Shown here one piece after another: positions 1 through 8,551 of a stretch of 33,097 nucleotides of DNA. How positions within the stretch are numbered: the first letter of the stretch is position 1; each line of letters opens with the position of its first letter. The translations under genes were made by a program, and so were the position numbers. Source of the DNA: Rhodanobacter spathiphylli B39 (GTDB lineage: Bacteria; Pseudomonadota; Gammaproteobacteria; Xanthomonadales; Rhodanobacteraceae); NCBI RefSeq assembly GCF_000264295.1, contig NZ_AJXT01000032.1, positions 1 through 33,097 on the forward strand, read 5' to 3'. Below the pieces are notes generated by a model. The model did not search any database. It worked only from the letters and a program-made list of their open reading frames with translations, and had not been told where the DNA came from.

Positions 1-16
1 GGCCTCTCTTTACTCC

Positions 17-114
17 GGGCATCCTGCCCTCCGCCCTTCGGGCCGGCTTCGCCGTTCGCGCCGCTCCTGCGGCGCAGTGGGCCACGTTTCTCTGGCCAAA
101 CAGAGAAAGGTGGC
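17..114. repeat. Cluster of perfect hairpins downstream of the cytochrome-porin gene
   Basis: Four inverted repeats follow one another: GGGCA/TGCCC (17-29), GCCC/GGGC (33-43), GCGCCGC/GCGGCGC (58-75) and a long stem at 81-114. The last pairs GCCAC with GTGGC and TTTCTCTG with CAGAGAAA around the loop GCCAAA, broken only by one G-G mismatch. The array lies just past the stop codon of the minus-strand gene at 150-1538 and may act as its terminator. From memory, Xanthomonadales genomes carry many intergenic arrays of this style, with GGCCA-containing apices. Membership in a dispersed repeat family is inference. Confidence 0.55.
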
Positions 115-149
115 TCGGCTGCCGCAGGCAGACGAAAGCTCTTGGCTGC

Positions 150-1538
150 TCAGATCGCCAGCCAGACGTAGAAGTACAGCGTGTTGTTGGCGCTGGCGCT
201 GCGCCCTGCCCCATCGATGTTGTGCACCAGCGCGCTGAAGCGCGTGAAGTACGTGTACTGCAGGCCCAGCCGCACGTTGGCCCAGGGTTGGTGCCACGAG
301 GTGGCTTCGCCGAACGGGTTGTAGTTGAACTCGATGGATTCGCCGCGCGTATCGGGCGAGCCGTTGTTGCCGTACAGGGTGAGATCGTTGCTGCCGTTGT
401 CGACGAACGAGGCCAGCGTCACGCCGTAGGTATTGCGGTACCAGTAACTTCCCTTGAGATTGAATGCCTGCAGGCTGTTGTGCAGGTGATCGGCGCCGCC
501 GTCGGCGTAGGTGGCATCCAGCCGCTGCTGCTCGCTCACGTACAGCGCGTCCGCGGTGAAGCCGTGATCGCCCCGGGTGTACTGGTAGCTGGCATCCAGC
601 CCGATGTCGCGAAAGCGGTCACTGGGTCCGGGCACGGCCACCGCATCACCGGCGAAGTTGGCGCCGACCAGGCTCCGGTGCAGGCTCAGCAGGAAGCCGC
701 CGATGGAGAGATCCCCGGCAGGCATCTGCCATGTGTAGGCGGCACGCGCATACGGGGCGATGCCGCTCACGCGGCCGTCGTAACCGGCGTTTACCCGGCG
801 CAGGAACGATGGTGACAGCGAGCGATAGCCGCCAGCCTCCACATACCAGGCACCGTCCACTTGCATGTAGGCACTGGCACCGATGGCTTGGCCGCCCAGG
901 CCGCCGAACAGCATCGGCTGCGCCGGCGCACCGGGCGCCAGATCCGCCGAGAGGTAGGGATACATCCACGCTGGTGCGGTGTTGAACACGTCACTGACGG
1001 TGGGGTTGTTGTTGATCGAAATGCCCCAGATGCCGCTGTGGCTGCCGCGACTGAACGCGCGTGCATAGCGCAGGTCCATGTTGTCCCAGCCGAGCAACCC
1101 GCCGTTCTCGGAATAGGTGGCCTGGGCGAATACACCGATGTGCTCGCTCAACCGCCCGGCCAGAAACACCGAGGCCTGCTGCAATTCGGCGTTGTCGTTG
1201 CGGCCGAAGCCCTTGGCGGGAACGTCGGCCTGCGCTTTCTGCGTATGCGTGAACGACTCCACCAGCATCGCCGACAACGGCAGCGACTTCCCGTCGCCGA
1301 CCTTCATGGTGTAACCCAGCAACTTGAACTGCCGCCCGAACTGGGTGAGTTGCGGGCCGAATGCGCCAACGTGGCAGGCCACACAGGCGAGCCGGGTCTG
1401 TCGCGCATAGGCGGGTATTGCCAGTGCCAGGTCGGGCATGACCGCCAACCACACCAGCGCGACCAGCAGCATCCACCGTCGCGGCAGGTGCGTCGACACG
1501 AACTGGCCACCAATGTGGCCCTTGCCATGACCGTTCAT
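150..1538 (-). CDS. Cyc2-like fused monoheme cytochrome c-outer membrane porin (candidate)
   Basis: Predicted 462-residue exported protein. A signal peptide (hydrophobic residues about 22-40, ending LALA) precedes a single c-type heme site CVACH at residues 52-56. The heme site is followed by a QFGRQFKLLGY stretch, which resembles the Cyc2/cytochrome-porin family. The remaining 380 residues are rich in alternating aromatic and polar residues with many Gly/Asn turns, and end in NTLYFYVWLAI, as expected for an outer-membrane beta-barrel. Cyc2 proteins have this architecture and a similar length (about 400-500 residues) and oxidise extracellular Fe(II). The substrate here is unknown. The ATG at 1538 is chosen because GGAG lies 9 bases upstream and the signal peptide follows; an in-frame upstream start at 1619 lacks both. 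The gene appears monocistronic, 186 bases after tldD. An alternative is an uncharacterised heme-bearing porin with another role. Confidence 0.72.
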   Translation of the reverse strand: MNGHGKGHIGGQFVSTHLPRRWMLLVALVWLAVMPDLALAIPAYARQTRLACVACHVGAFGPQLTQFGRQFKLLGYTMKVGDGKSLPLSAMLVESFTHTQKAQADVPAKGFGRNDNAELQQASVFLAGRLSEHIGVFAQATYSENGGLLGWDNMDLRYARAFSRGSHSGIWGISINNNPTVSDVFNTAPAWMYPYLSADLAPGAPAQPMLFGGLGGQAIGASAYMQVDGAWYVEAGGYRSLSPSFLRRVNAGYDGRVSGIAPYARAAYTWQMPAGDLSIGGFLLSLHRSLVGANFAGDAVAVPGPSDRFRDIGLDASYQYTRGDHGFTADALYVSEQQRLDATYADGGADHLHNSLQAFNLKGSYWYRNTYGVTLASFVDNGSNDLTLYGNNGSPDTRGESIEFNYNPFGEATSWHQPWANVRLGLQYTYFTRFSALVHNIDGAGRSASANNTLYFYVWLAI

Positions 1539-1724
1539 CAGCGTTCGCTCCGTCACCGGCAGGAAGACGTCGCCAGCCTGCGCCGATGGATGCACCACGA
1601 GTTGACTTCGATCAAGCAAGCCGAAGAATGACGCAGCAGGCTTCCGCCACGCCGGTGGGCAACGCCCGCAAATACTTTCGAACCCGGCGATCCGCGCCGG
1701 TGGCGAACGAATCTTGCGCAGCGG

Positions 1725-3164
1725 TTACGAGGCCGTACCACCCACCGTCATCGAATCAATCTTCAGCGTCGGCTGCCCCACGCCCACCGGCACACTCTGC
1801 CCGTCCTTGCCGCACACGCCCACGCCTTCATCCAATGCCAGGTCATTGCCGATCATCGACACCCGATTGAGCACATCCGGCCCGGAACCGATCAGCGTCG
1901 CGCCCTTCACCGGACGGGTGATGCGGCCGTCCTCGATCAGGTACGCCTCGGAGGCGGAGAAGGTGAACTTGCCGTTGGTGATGTCGACCTGGCCGCCGCC
2001 GAAGTTCGGCGCGTACAGGCCCTTCTTCACCGAGCGGATGATTTCCTGCGGATCGTGCTGACCAGCCAGCATGTAGGTGTTGGTCATGCGCGGCATCGGC
2101 AGCGCGGTGAAGGATTCGCGGCGACCGTTGCCGGTGGGGGCCATGCCCATCAGGCGCGCGTTGAGCTTGTCCTGCATATAGCCTTTCAGAATGCCATCCT
2201 CGATCAGGGTGGTGCACTCGGTGGGCGTGCCTTCGTCGTCGATGCTCAGCGAGCCGCGGCGGCCGGCCAGGGTGCCGTCGTCGACGATGGTGACGCCTTT
2301 CGCGGCCACGCGCTGGCCGATGCGGCCGGAGAACGCGGAGCTGCCCTTGCGGTTGAAGTCGCCTTCCAGGCCGTGGCCGATCGCCTCGTGCAGCAGCACG
2401 CCGGGCCAGCCGGGGCCGAGCACCACGGTCATCTGGCCGGCCGGGGCGTCGACGGAGTCGAGGTTGACCAGGGCCTGGCGCACCGCTTCGTCGGCGAACG
2501 CGAGCGCGCGACCGTTCTCGATCAGCTCGCGATAGCCGTAGCGGCCGCCGCCGCCGGAATAGCCCTGCTCGCGGCGGCCGTTCGCTTCGGCGATGACCTG
2601 CACGTTGATGCGCACCAGCGGGCGCACGTCGGCGGCCAGGGTGCCGTCGGAGGCGGCGATCAGGATGGTGTCCATGGTCGCGGCGAGGCTGACGATGACC
2701 TGCTTGATGCGCGGATCGCGCGAGCGGGCATACGCGTCGACTTCGCGCAGCAGGGCGATCTTGTCGGGGTTGGGCAGGCTCTCGACCGGGTCGATCGCCG
2801 GATACAGCGCGCGGGCGTTGTGCAATGCCAGCGGCTTGCCGGCGCCGTTGCCGTCGTGGGCGATCGCGCGGGCGGCTTTCGAGGCTTCCAGCAACTGCGG
2901 CAGCACGATCTCGTCGGAATAGGCGAAGCCGGTCTTTTCGCCGGACATCGCGCGCACGCCCACGCCCTGCTCGATCGAGTGGCTGCCGTCCTTGACGATG
3001 CCCTCTTCCAGCGTCCACGACTCGCTGCGCGAATGCTGGAAGTACAGGTCGGCGGCGTCGATCGACGGGCCCATCAGCTGGGCGAACACGCGGTCGAGGT
3101 CGCCGGTGGCGATGCCGCCGGGGGACAACAGCTTGCTTTCGGCGAGGGCGATCAATGAATCCAT
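1725..3164 (-). CDS. tldD: Metalloprotease TldD
   Basis: 479 residues, close to E. coli TldD (481). TldD and TldE/PmbA form a cytosolic heterodimeric zinc protease that degrades unfolded peptides and is needed for maturation of microcin B17 and for CcdA turnover. The metal site HEAIGH is at residues 259-264 (HExxxH), and the expected C-terminal cysteine is Cys451 in [10 protein letters not shown]. The N-terminal DLYFQ, GIVKDG and GEKTGFAY segments match the family. The ATG at 3164 matches the usual N-terminus although its ribosome binding site is weak; an ATG at 3206 would add 14 atypical residues. In E. coli tldD follows rng-yhdP directly. Here a plus-strand gene separates it from yhdP, so it needs its own promoter, which I could not identify convincingly. 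The partner tldE/pmbA is not in the window. Confidence 0.95.
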   Translation of the reverse strand: MDSLIALAESKLLSPGGIATGDLDRVFAQLMGPSIDAADLYFQHSRSESWTLEEGIVKDGSHSIEQGVGVRAMSGEKTGFAYSDEIVLPQLLEASKAARAIAHDGNGAGKPLALHNARALYPAIDPVESLPNPDKIALLREVDAYARSRDPRIKQVIVSLAATMDTILIAASDGTLAADVRPLVRINVQVIAEANGRREQGYSGGGGRYGYRELIENGRALAFADEAVRQALVNLDSVDAPAGQMTVVLGPGWPGVLLHEAIGHGLEGDFNRKGSSAFSGRIGQRVAAKGVTIVDDGTLAGRRGSLSIDDEGTPTECTTLIEDGILKGYMQDKLNARLMGMAPTGNGRRESFTALPMPRMTNTYMLAGQHDPQEIIRSVKKGLYAPNFGGGQVDITNGKFTFSASEAYLIEDGRITRPVKGATLIGSGPDVLNRVSMIGNDLALDEGVGVCGKDGQSVPVGVGQPTLKIDSMTVGGTAS

Positions 3165-3295
3165 GGGATGCGGTCGGTCTGCGGTAATTCCGGAACTATC
3201 CCACATGGGGCTGCGGCGCCGCGCTTTAAAGCCTGCGCCGCCGTCTTCCACTACCATGCGGAAACGCCAGTCGGCCCATCAGTGAAGGATCACCC

Positions 3296-4498
3296 GTGAG
3301 CGAACATTCCAAGCGTGAGGCGGCCCGCGAGACCATCGAGCGGGCCGTGCAACCGGTGGCCGAGACCCGCGAGCTGCTGCATCGCGACGGCGAGCTGAAG
3401 CCGGGGCTGGGCAAGATCAGCGGCGTGATCGCCTTGTCGCTGGGCTTCCTGTGCCTGCTGGCGGTGATGGCGTTCCACTTTCCGCAATACCTGACCACGC
3501 CCGACCTGCGCCACAAGTATTCGGTGGACGTGCTGCGCCAGGTGCTGCTGGTCGGCCTGCTGGTGGCCGGCGGCATGTCGCTGGGCAACGTCATTCTCAA
3601 TCGCCAGCGCAACCTCAACATCATGGCCTTCGTGCTGGTGATCGCGGCGGTGGCGCTGGGCGGTTCGCGGGTGCCGGTGGGCGAGTTCCCCGACCACACG
3701 CCGTACATCGGGCTGGACTGGTTCATCCTGGATTTGCTGGGCTCGACGCTGATCTTCGTGGTGATCGAGAAGCTGTTCCCGCTGTACAAGGGCCAGGCGA
3801 TTTTCCGCAAGGAGTGGCAGACCGACCTGAAGCATTTCGCGGTGAACCATTTCATCGTGGGGCTGGCGCTGCTGACGGTGAACTTCCTGCTGCACCACCT
3901 GTTCGGCTGGCTGGTCAGCAGCCACTTCCAGCAGGCCGTGCGCGACATCCCGTTCGTGCCGCAGCTGCTGCTGTGCGTGCTGGTGGCCGACCTGGCGCAA
4001 TACTGGACGCACCGCGCGTATCACGAGGTGCCGTTCCTGTGGCGCTTCCACGCGGTGCACCACAGCGTGAAGACGATGGACTGGCTGGCCGGCTCGCGCC
4101 AGCACATGCTGGAGCTGATCTTCACCCGCGTGTGCGTGCTGGCGCCGCTGTACATCCTCGGTTTTTCCGAGGCGACGATGAACGGCTACATCCTGATCGT
4201 GGGTTTCCAGGCGGTGTTCAACCACGCCAACGTGCACCTGCCGTGGGGGCCGCTGAAGTACGTGCTGGTGACGCCGGATTTCCACCACTGGCACCACGCC
4301 TCGGACGACGAGGCGATCGACAGGAATTACGCCGCGCACTACGCGTTCCTGGACTACCTGTTCGGCACCGCGGTGAAGTCGAAGAACAAGTTCCCCGAGC
4401 GCTACGGCGTGGTCGGCGACTACATGCCGGATGGCTTCGTGAAGCAGCAGCTGTTTCCGTTCCGGGGCAAGCAGGCCGACGACGGTCCGGCGGCCTGA
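3296..4498 (+). CDS. Sterol desaturase / fatty acid hydroxylase family membrane protein
   Basis: 400 residues with a GTG start preceded by AAGGA at 6 bases. Several hydrophobic segments (about 40-62, 82-122, 140-162, 180-205, 222-236, 280-305) surround the diiron histidine motifs of the fatty acid hydroxylase superfamily: HRAYH (239-243), HAVHH (252-256), an additional HANVH (310-314) and HHWHH (330-334). The family uses a non-heme diiron centre and O2 to hydroxylate or desaturate lipids in the cytoplasmic membrane. The substrate cannot be told from sequence; a membrane lipid or hopanoid-like molecule is plausible. The roughly 150-residue N-terminal membrane part is longer than in minimal family members. 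The gene is divergent from tldD and convergent with yhdP, the two stop codons being 12 bases apart in a shared hairpin. It interrupts a gene order that is contiguous in E. coli. Confidence 0.88.
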   Translation: MSEHSKREAARETIERAVQPVAETRELLHRDGELKPGLGKISGVIALSLGFLCLLAVMAFHFPQYLTTPDLRHKYSVDVLRQVLLVGLLVAGGMSLGNVILNRQRNLNIMAFVLVIAAVALGGSRVPVGEFPDHTPYIGLDWFILDLLGSTLIFVVIEKLFPLYKGQAIFRKEWQTDLKHFAVNHFIVGLALLTVNFLLHHLFGWLVSSHFQQAVRDIPFVPQLLLCVLVADLAQYWTHRAYHEVPFLWRFHAVHHSVKTMDWLAGSRQHMLELIFTRVCVLAPLYILGFSEATMNGYILIVGFQAVFNHANVHLPWGPLKYVLVTPDFHHWHHASDDEAIDRNYAAHYAFLDYLFGTAVKSKNKFPERYGVVGDYMPDGFVKQQLFPFRGKQADDGPAA

Positions 4499-4515
4499 AG
4501 CCCCGCCGCTTCAGG
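4494..4515. terminator. Hairpin containing both stop codons of convergent genes
   Basis: CCTGAAGC and GCTTCAGG form a perfect 8-bp stem around the loop CCCGCC. The TGA of the plus-strand desaturase gene (4496-4498) sits in one arm and the TGA of yhdP (complement of 4511-4513) in the other. There is no T tract on either side, so this would be at best a weak or Rho-assisted bidirectional terminator, or a block against antisense read-through. Confidence 0.5.
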
Positions 4516-7500
4516 GCTGCACGGATGAAGAAGCCGCCGGCGCCGCGACGCTGCCAGCGGCGGCGGGCGGCAGCGGGATCTGCGGTGTGGTCGGCGGCGT
4601 GATCGCACTGCCCGCTGCCGCCGGCTGGCCGGCCGGCGCGTTGAGCAGGGGTGCGGACGGCGGCGGTGCGGTGCCGTGCTTCTCGACCAGGGTGATCACC
4701 GGCTCGTCCCAGCTGCCGGTGATCTTGTAGCGGGCGCTGGCGGCCTGGTTCAGGCCTTTGCCCAGCAGGCCCTGCACCGCGAAGCCCGCGGCTGCGCCGA
4801 TCGGGCCGCCCACCACCGCGCCGACCAGCGGCAGGCTGTTGCCGACATGCGGCACCACCAGCATCTGCTGGTCGTAGTCCTTGCTGCGCAGGCCGGTGCG
4901 GCCGGTCACGCTGATATTCGCGGCCGGCCCTTCGATGCGCAGGTTGCTGGTGGTCGCGTTGCCGTCGGCGAGCCTGAAGTCGCCGCTGATCGAGTCGAAC
5001 GCGAGCCCCTTGCCGAACACGTCACCGAAATCCAGGGTGAGCCGCCGCGGCAGCTCGGCCAGCGAAACCAGCCCCAGCAACCGGCCCACGCCGGGCGAGG
5101 CGGCTTCGGGAATGCGGCCGTCGTTGACCTGGATGCTGAGCGTGCCGTCCATGGTGGCCAGCGACAGTCCGCTGGGCGAACCCGGCCAGCTCGCGTCGAG
5201 CTGGTCGCGGGTCTTGCCGCCATTGACCAGTCCGTCGAAACCCAGCGCGGCCAGCATGTTGCCCAGGTCCTCGGCGGCGAAGTTGATCCGCATGTGGGTG
5301 TGGCTGGAGCTGGCATTGCCGTTCCAGTCGCCGCTGCCGTTGATCTGCACCCGGCTGGACAGCGCGCGCAGTTGCTCGATGTGCATGCCCTCGGCGGTGG
5401 GCCAGGATTCCAGCCGCGCCTCGCCGAGCTTCGCGTCGCCCAGGCGCAGGTCGCCCACCCAGAGGTGGAACGGCGGCAGCGCGGCGGGATTGACCCCGGT
5501 ATTGGCCGGGTCGGGCGGCACCGCCGCGGGCGCGGCCGGCGCCGCGGCCGGCGTTGCCGCCACCGTCTGGCCGGCGGCCTTGTGCTTGCCGGCGGTGGTC
5601 TGCGGCGCGGCGCTCTTGGGCCAGTACATGCGGGTCAGTCGCGCGGTGACGCCGCGCTTGTCCAGCTCGCGCGTGGGCACGCTGTAGTTGCCGGCCATCG
5701 CCGGGCCGTCCACGTCCACGCTGAGCAGGTCGGGCTGCGGTTTGGCCTGCAGCTTCAATGGTCCCAGCCGGCTGTCGAACCACTCGGCCTGGTCGGTGCT
5801 GATGTCGAGGCTTTCCAGCCCGGGACCGCCGCTGCCGCTGCCTGCCGCCACGTGCTGCACCCAGCCGGTGACGTCGAGCTGGCTGGCGTGGCCGCGAATG
5901 CGCAGGTCGCGATCGGGCAGCGTGGTCGGCATCTGCGTGCCCAGCGACAGGGTGCCGGCCAGCGGATGCTGGTCGCCGTCGGCCAGGCGCAGGTAACCGC
6001 GCAAGGTGTCGCCCAGGCCGAAGCGCAGCTCGCTGCCAGCGATCGGCAGGTTCAGCGTCAGGTGCAGCGGCAGGTCGTCCGCGGCGGGCTTGTGCAGCGG
6101 CGCGGGCAGGTTCAGCGCGATGCCCTGCAGCGGCGAATCGACGCTGAGGGTCTGGCTCAGCGCGTCGCTGCCGGCGACATGGGCGATGCTGAAGCCGATG
6201 TCGAACGGGCCGCGCCCGTCGGACAGCTTGCCCAGCCAGTCCAGCGTCGGGTAGTCCGCCAGCAGCTCGTCGACGCGATAGTTGCCCTGCAACTGCGCCG
6301 ACAGCACCGTGGCCGGATCGCTGTTAGCGCCGGCGATGGCCAGCTGCAGTTTCGATGGCTGGCCGCGGAAGCCGGCGTCCAGCGGACCGGCCTGCATGCC
6401 GTGCAGGTCGAATTTCAGCGGGCCGTTGAGCTTGTCCAGCTGCAGCTTCCACTCCGGCGCGCTGAGGTCGGCGTCCTTCAGCCGGGCCAGTCCGTCCAGC
6501 TGCGGCGTGGCACCCTCGCCGCTTTTCAGCGGCAGCACCAGGTGGAAGCCGAAGCTGCCGCTGCCGCCCAGTTTCAGCTTGGCCAGCGTGTCGGCTTCGC
6601 GGCTGCCGATCGGGCTCTTGCGCACGAACTCCATCAGGCTGGCGCCGCTGCCACTGCCCTGCACGTTGAGGTCGAGCAGCGGGTCGCCGAAATCCGGGAT
6701 CAGCGCCACCGCATGTTCCGCCTTGACGCCCAGCGCATGGCCGCCACCGGCCTCGACCAGCATGCCGCCGTTGATGAAGCTGGCCACCGCGTCGATGCCT
6801 TCGGCATGCGGCCAGTCCTTGCCGTAGTCGAGGGTCAGGTCGCTGATCACCGCACGCGCCTCGAAACGCCCTTCGTTGTGGCGGAACGGCCAGTCGTGCA
6901 GGTCGCCGTGCACCAGCACCTGCGCCTCGTCCAGCTGGCCCGACTGCAAGCCGCGATCGAGCCACTCGACGGTGCCGGGCGACATCGACAACGGCCAGAA
7001 CTGCCTGGCGGCGGTGACGTCGGCGTGGTCCAGGCTGGCGTAGAGATCCACGAACGGCGCGCCGCCCCCGGCCGGCAAGACCAGTTCGCCACGGGCCTGC
7101 CCGGCGTAACCGGCGCCGGCGAAATCCAGCGCGTCGATGCCGATGTGCGACTGGCCATCCTGCGACCAGAACGCCAGCGTGCCGCCCAGCGAGGACAGCA
7201 CGAACGGCTGATGGAAGGCCTGTGGCAGATTCAGCGTGGCGGGCTGGCTCGGCAGGGTCAGCGACAGCGCTTCGGCGTCACCCCGCAATTGGCCGTCCAG
7301 ACGGCTGATTCCCGGCAGCTTGCCGACCGCCTCGATGCCCACCTCGGCAAAGGAGAGATCAAGCGCGCGCAGGCCGGCGCTGCGACTCCACTGCAGGCGC
7401 AGCCGGTCCACCACGCCATGCGGCTGGCCCTTGCCCAGCCACTGCGACAGCGCCGGCGCCAGCCCGGGCTTCAGCGCCAGCCAGGGCAGCAGCGGCGCCA

Positions 7501-8515
7501 GCTGCAACTTGCGCGCGACCGCGTTCACCGCGAATCCGGCGCTGCCCGGCTGGTGCAGGCTCAGCGCCAGCGCGCTGCCATCGTCGCCGGCCCAGCGCAG
7601 TTCGTAGCCATCGGCGGTCTGGCTCACGCCGGCCAGCCCGTGCAGGGCGCTGACGCCAGCCTGGCCGCCGCCGGGCGCGCTGACGGCCAGCGTGTCCAGG
7701 TCGAAGCGGACCAGGCTGCGGGTGAGCTGCCCCTGCCGCCAGTCCATCCAGGCGCCCAGCCTGCCGTGGCCCTGCTGCACCGCGTAGCCGCCCATGTCGA
7801 TGCCGTCCAGCAGGGGCTTCAGTTCGGCGCCGTCGACGCTGACCCAGACCTGGCCGGCGCTGCCATCCTCGCGGAAGCGGCCCGCGCTGTGCACGGCGGC
7901 GTCGACGCCCTCGCGCCGCAGCACGCCGCCAAAACGCAGCTGCTGGCCCTGGTGACTCAGCCGCAGCCGCTTCGACAGCAGCGTGTAGTGCTTGTCCAGC
8001 ACCGCGTCGGTGACCGACACGCGCAGGTCCTCCAGCCACAGGTCGGCCGACATCCGGCCCAGCGACAGCGGCTCGCGCTGGTCGCCACCGGCCACGCCGA
8101 TGCCGTTGACATGCCAGCCATCGGCCTGGCGCTGCAGGTCCAGCTGCAGGCCGCGCACGTGCAGGTTGATCAGGTGCCGCGACGGCAACAGCCAGCCGCC
8201 GAAATCGAATTTCAGTTCGGACTCGGGCAGCTGCAGCACGGCGCCGGCCTGGCCCGCCGCCGCACCGATCTTCATCCCGTGCAGCAGGAATTCGGGGCCC
8301 GACGGCGTCCAGCGGCCTTCCATCGAATCGAAGCTCACCGGCCGCTGCAGTCGCGCACTCATTTGCGCCGCCACCCACTCCGGGTGCCGCGCCAGCAGCG
8401 GCAGCAACAGCTGCGCCAGCGCCGCCACCACGGCCAGCAGGATCAGCGCGATCCCGACCACCCAGCCCGACGCGCGGGCGCAGCGATGCAGCCGTCGCTG
8501 CCACGACACGTTCAC
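4511..8515 (-). CDS. yhdP: YhdP family AsmA-like phospholipid transport protein
   Basis: About 1334 residues, similar to the roughly 1270 of E. coli YhdP. One N-terminal membrane anchor (about residues 15-40: GWVVGIALILLAVVAALAQ) is followed by a huge periplasmic region of repeated beta-strands typical of DUF3971/AsmA2. The C-terminal conserved block (SLAELPRRLTLDFGDVF, then SGDFRLADGNATTSNLRIEGP) is characteristic. YhdP, TamB and YdbH are bridge-like proteins thought to carry phospholipids from the inner to the outer membrane. An Ala/Pro-rich linker lies near residues 975-1010, and the C-terminus is also Ala/Pro-rich. I chose the GTG at 8515 because GGGG lies 9 bases upstream; a TTG at 8524 would add three residues. 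It starts 36 bases after rng and is probably cotranscribed with it, as in E. coli. Confidence 0.92.
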   Translation of the reverse strand: MNVSWQRRLHRCARASGWVVGIALILLAVVAALAQLLLPLLARHPEWVAAQMSARLQRPVSFDSMEGRWTPSGPEFLLHGMKIGAAAGQAGAVLQLPESELKFDFGGWLLPSRHLINLHVRGLQLDLQRQADGWHVNGIGVAGGDQREPLSLGRMSADLWLEDLRVSVTDAVLDKHYTLLSKRLRLSHQGQQLRFGGVLRREGVDAAVHSAGRFREDGSAGQVWVSVDGAELKPLLDGIDMGGYAVQQGHGRLGAWMDWRQGQLTRSLVRFDLDTLAVSAPGGGQAGVSALHGLAGVSQTADGYELRWAGDDGSALALSLHQPGSAGFAVNAVARKLQLAPLLPWLALKPGLAPALSQWLGKGQPHGVVDRLRLQWSRSAGLRALDLSFAEVGIEAVGKLPGISRLDGQLRGDAEALSLTLPSQPATLNLPQAFHQPFVLSSLGGTLAFWSQDGQSHIGIDALDFAGAGYAGQARGELVLPAGGGAPFVDLYASLDHADVTAARQFWPLSMSPGTVEWLDRGLQSGQLDEAQVLVHGDLHDWPFRHNEGRFEARAVISDLTLDYGKDWPHAEGIDAVASFINGGMLVEAGGGHALGVKAEHAVALIPDFGDPLLDLNVQGSGSGASLMEFVRKSPIGSREADTLAKLKLGGSGSFGFHLVLPLKSGEGATPQLDGLARLKDADLSAPEWKLQLDKLNGPLKFDLHGMQAGPLDAGFRGQPSKLQLAIAGANSDPATVLSAQLQGNYRVDELLADYPTLDWLGKLSDGRGPFDIGFSIAHVAGSDALSQTLSVDSPLQGIALNLPAPLHKPAADDLPLHLTLNLPIAGSELRFGLGDTLRGYLRLADGDQHPLAGTLSLGTQMPTTLPDRDLRIRGHASQLDVTGWVQHVAAGSGSGGPGLESLDISTDQAEWFDSRLGPLKLQAKPQPDLLSVDVDGPAMAGNYSVPTRELDKRGVTARLTRMYWPKSAAPQTTAGKHKAAGQTVAATPAAAPAAPAAVPPDPANTGVNPAALPPFHLWVGDLRLGDAKLGEARLESWPTAEGMHIEQLRALSSRVQINGSGDWNGNASSSHTHMRINFAAEDLGNMLAALGFDGLVNGGKTRDQLDASWPGSPSGLSLATMDGTLSIQVNDGRIPEAASPGVGRLLGLVSLAELPRRLTLDFGDVFGKGLAFDSISGDFRLADGNATTSNLRIEGPAANISVTGRTGLRSKDYDQQMLVVPHVGNSLPLVGAVVGGPIGAAAGFAVQGLLGKGLNQAASARYKITGSWDEPVITLVEKHGTAPPPSAPLLNAPAGQPAAAGSAITPPTTPQIPLPPAAAGSVAAPAASSSVQP

Positions 8516-8551
8516 GCGCGGCAACCCCGGCCGGGGGCGCCGCCGCGGGAT

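Noticed and set aside
3207..3245. GC-rich inverted repeat around CTTTAAAG in the tldD-desaturase divergent region as an operator or promoter.
   Set aside because: The arms are imperfect and low-complexity (GCGGCGC type), and no convincing -35/-10 pair could be placed for either gene.
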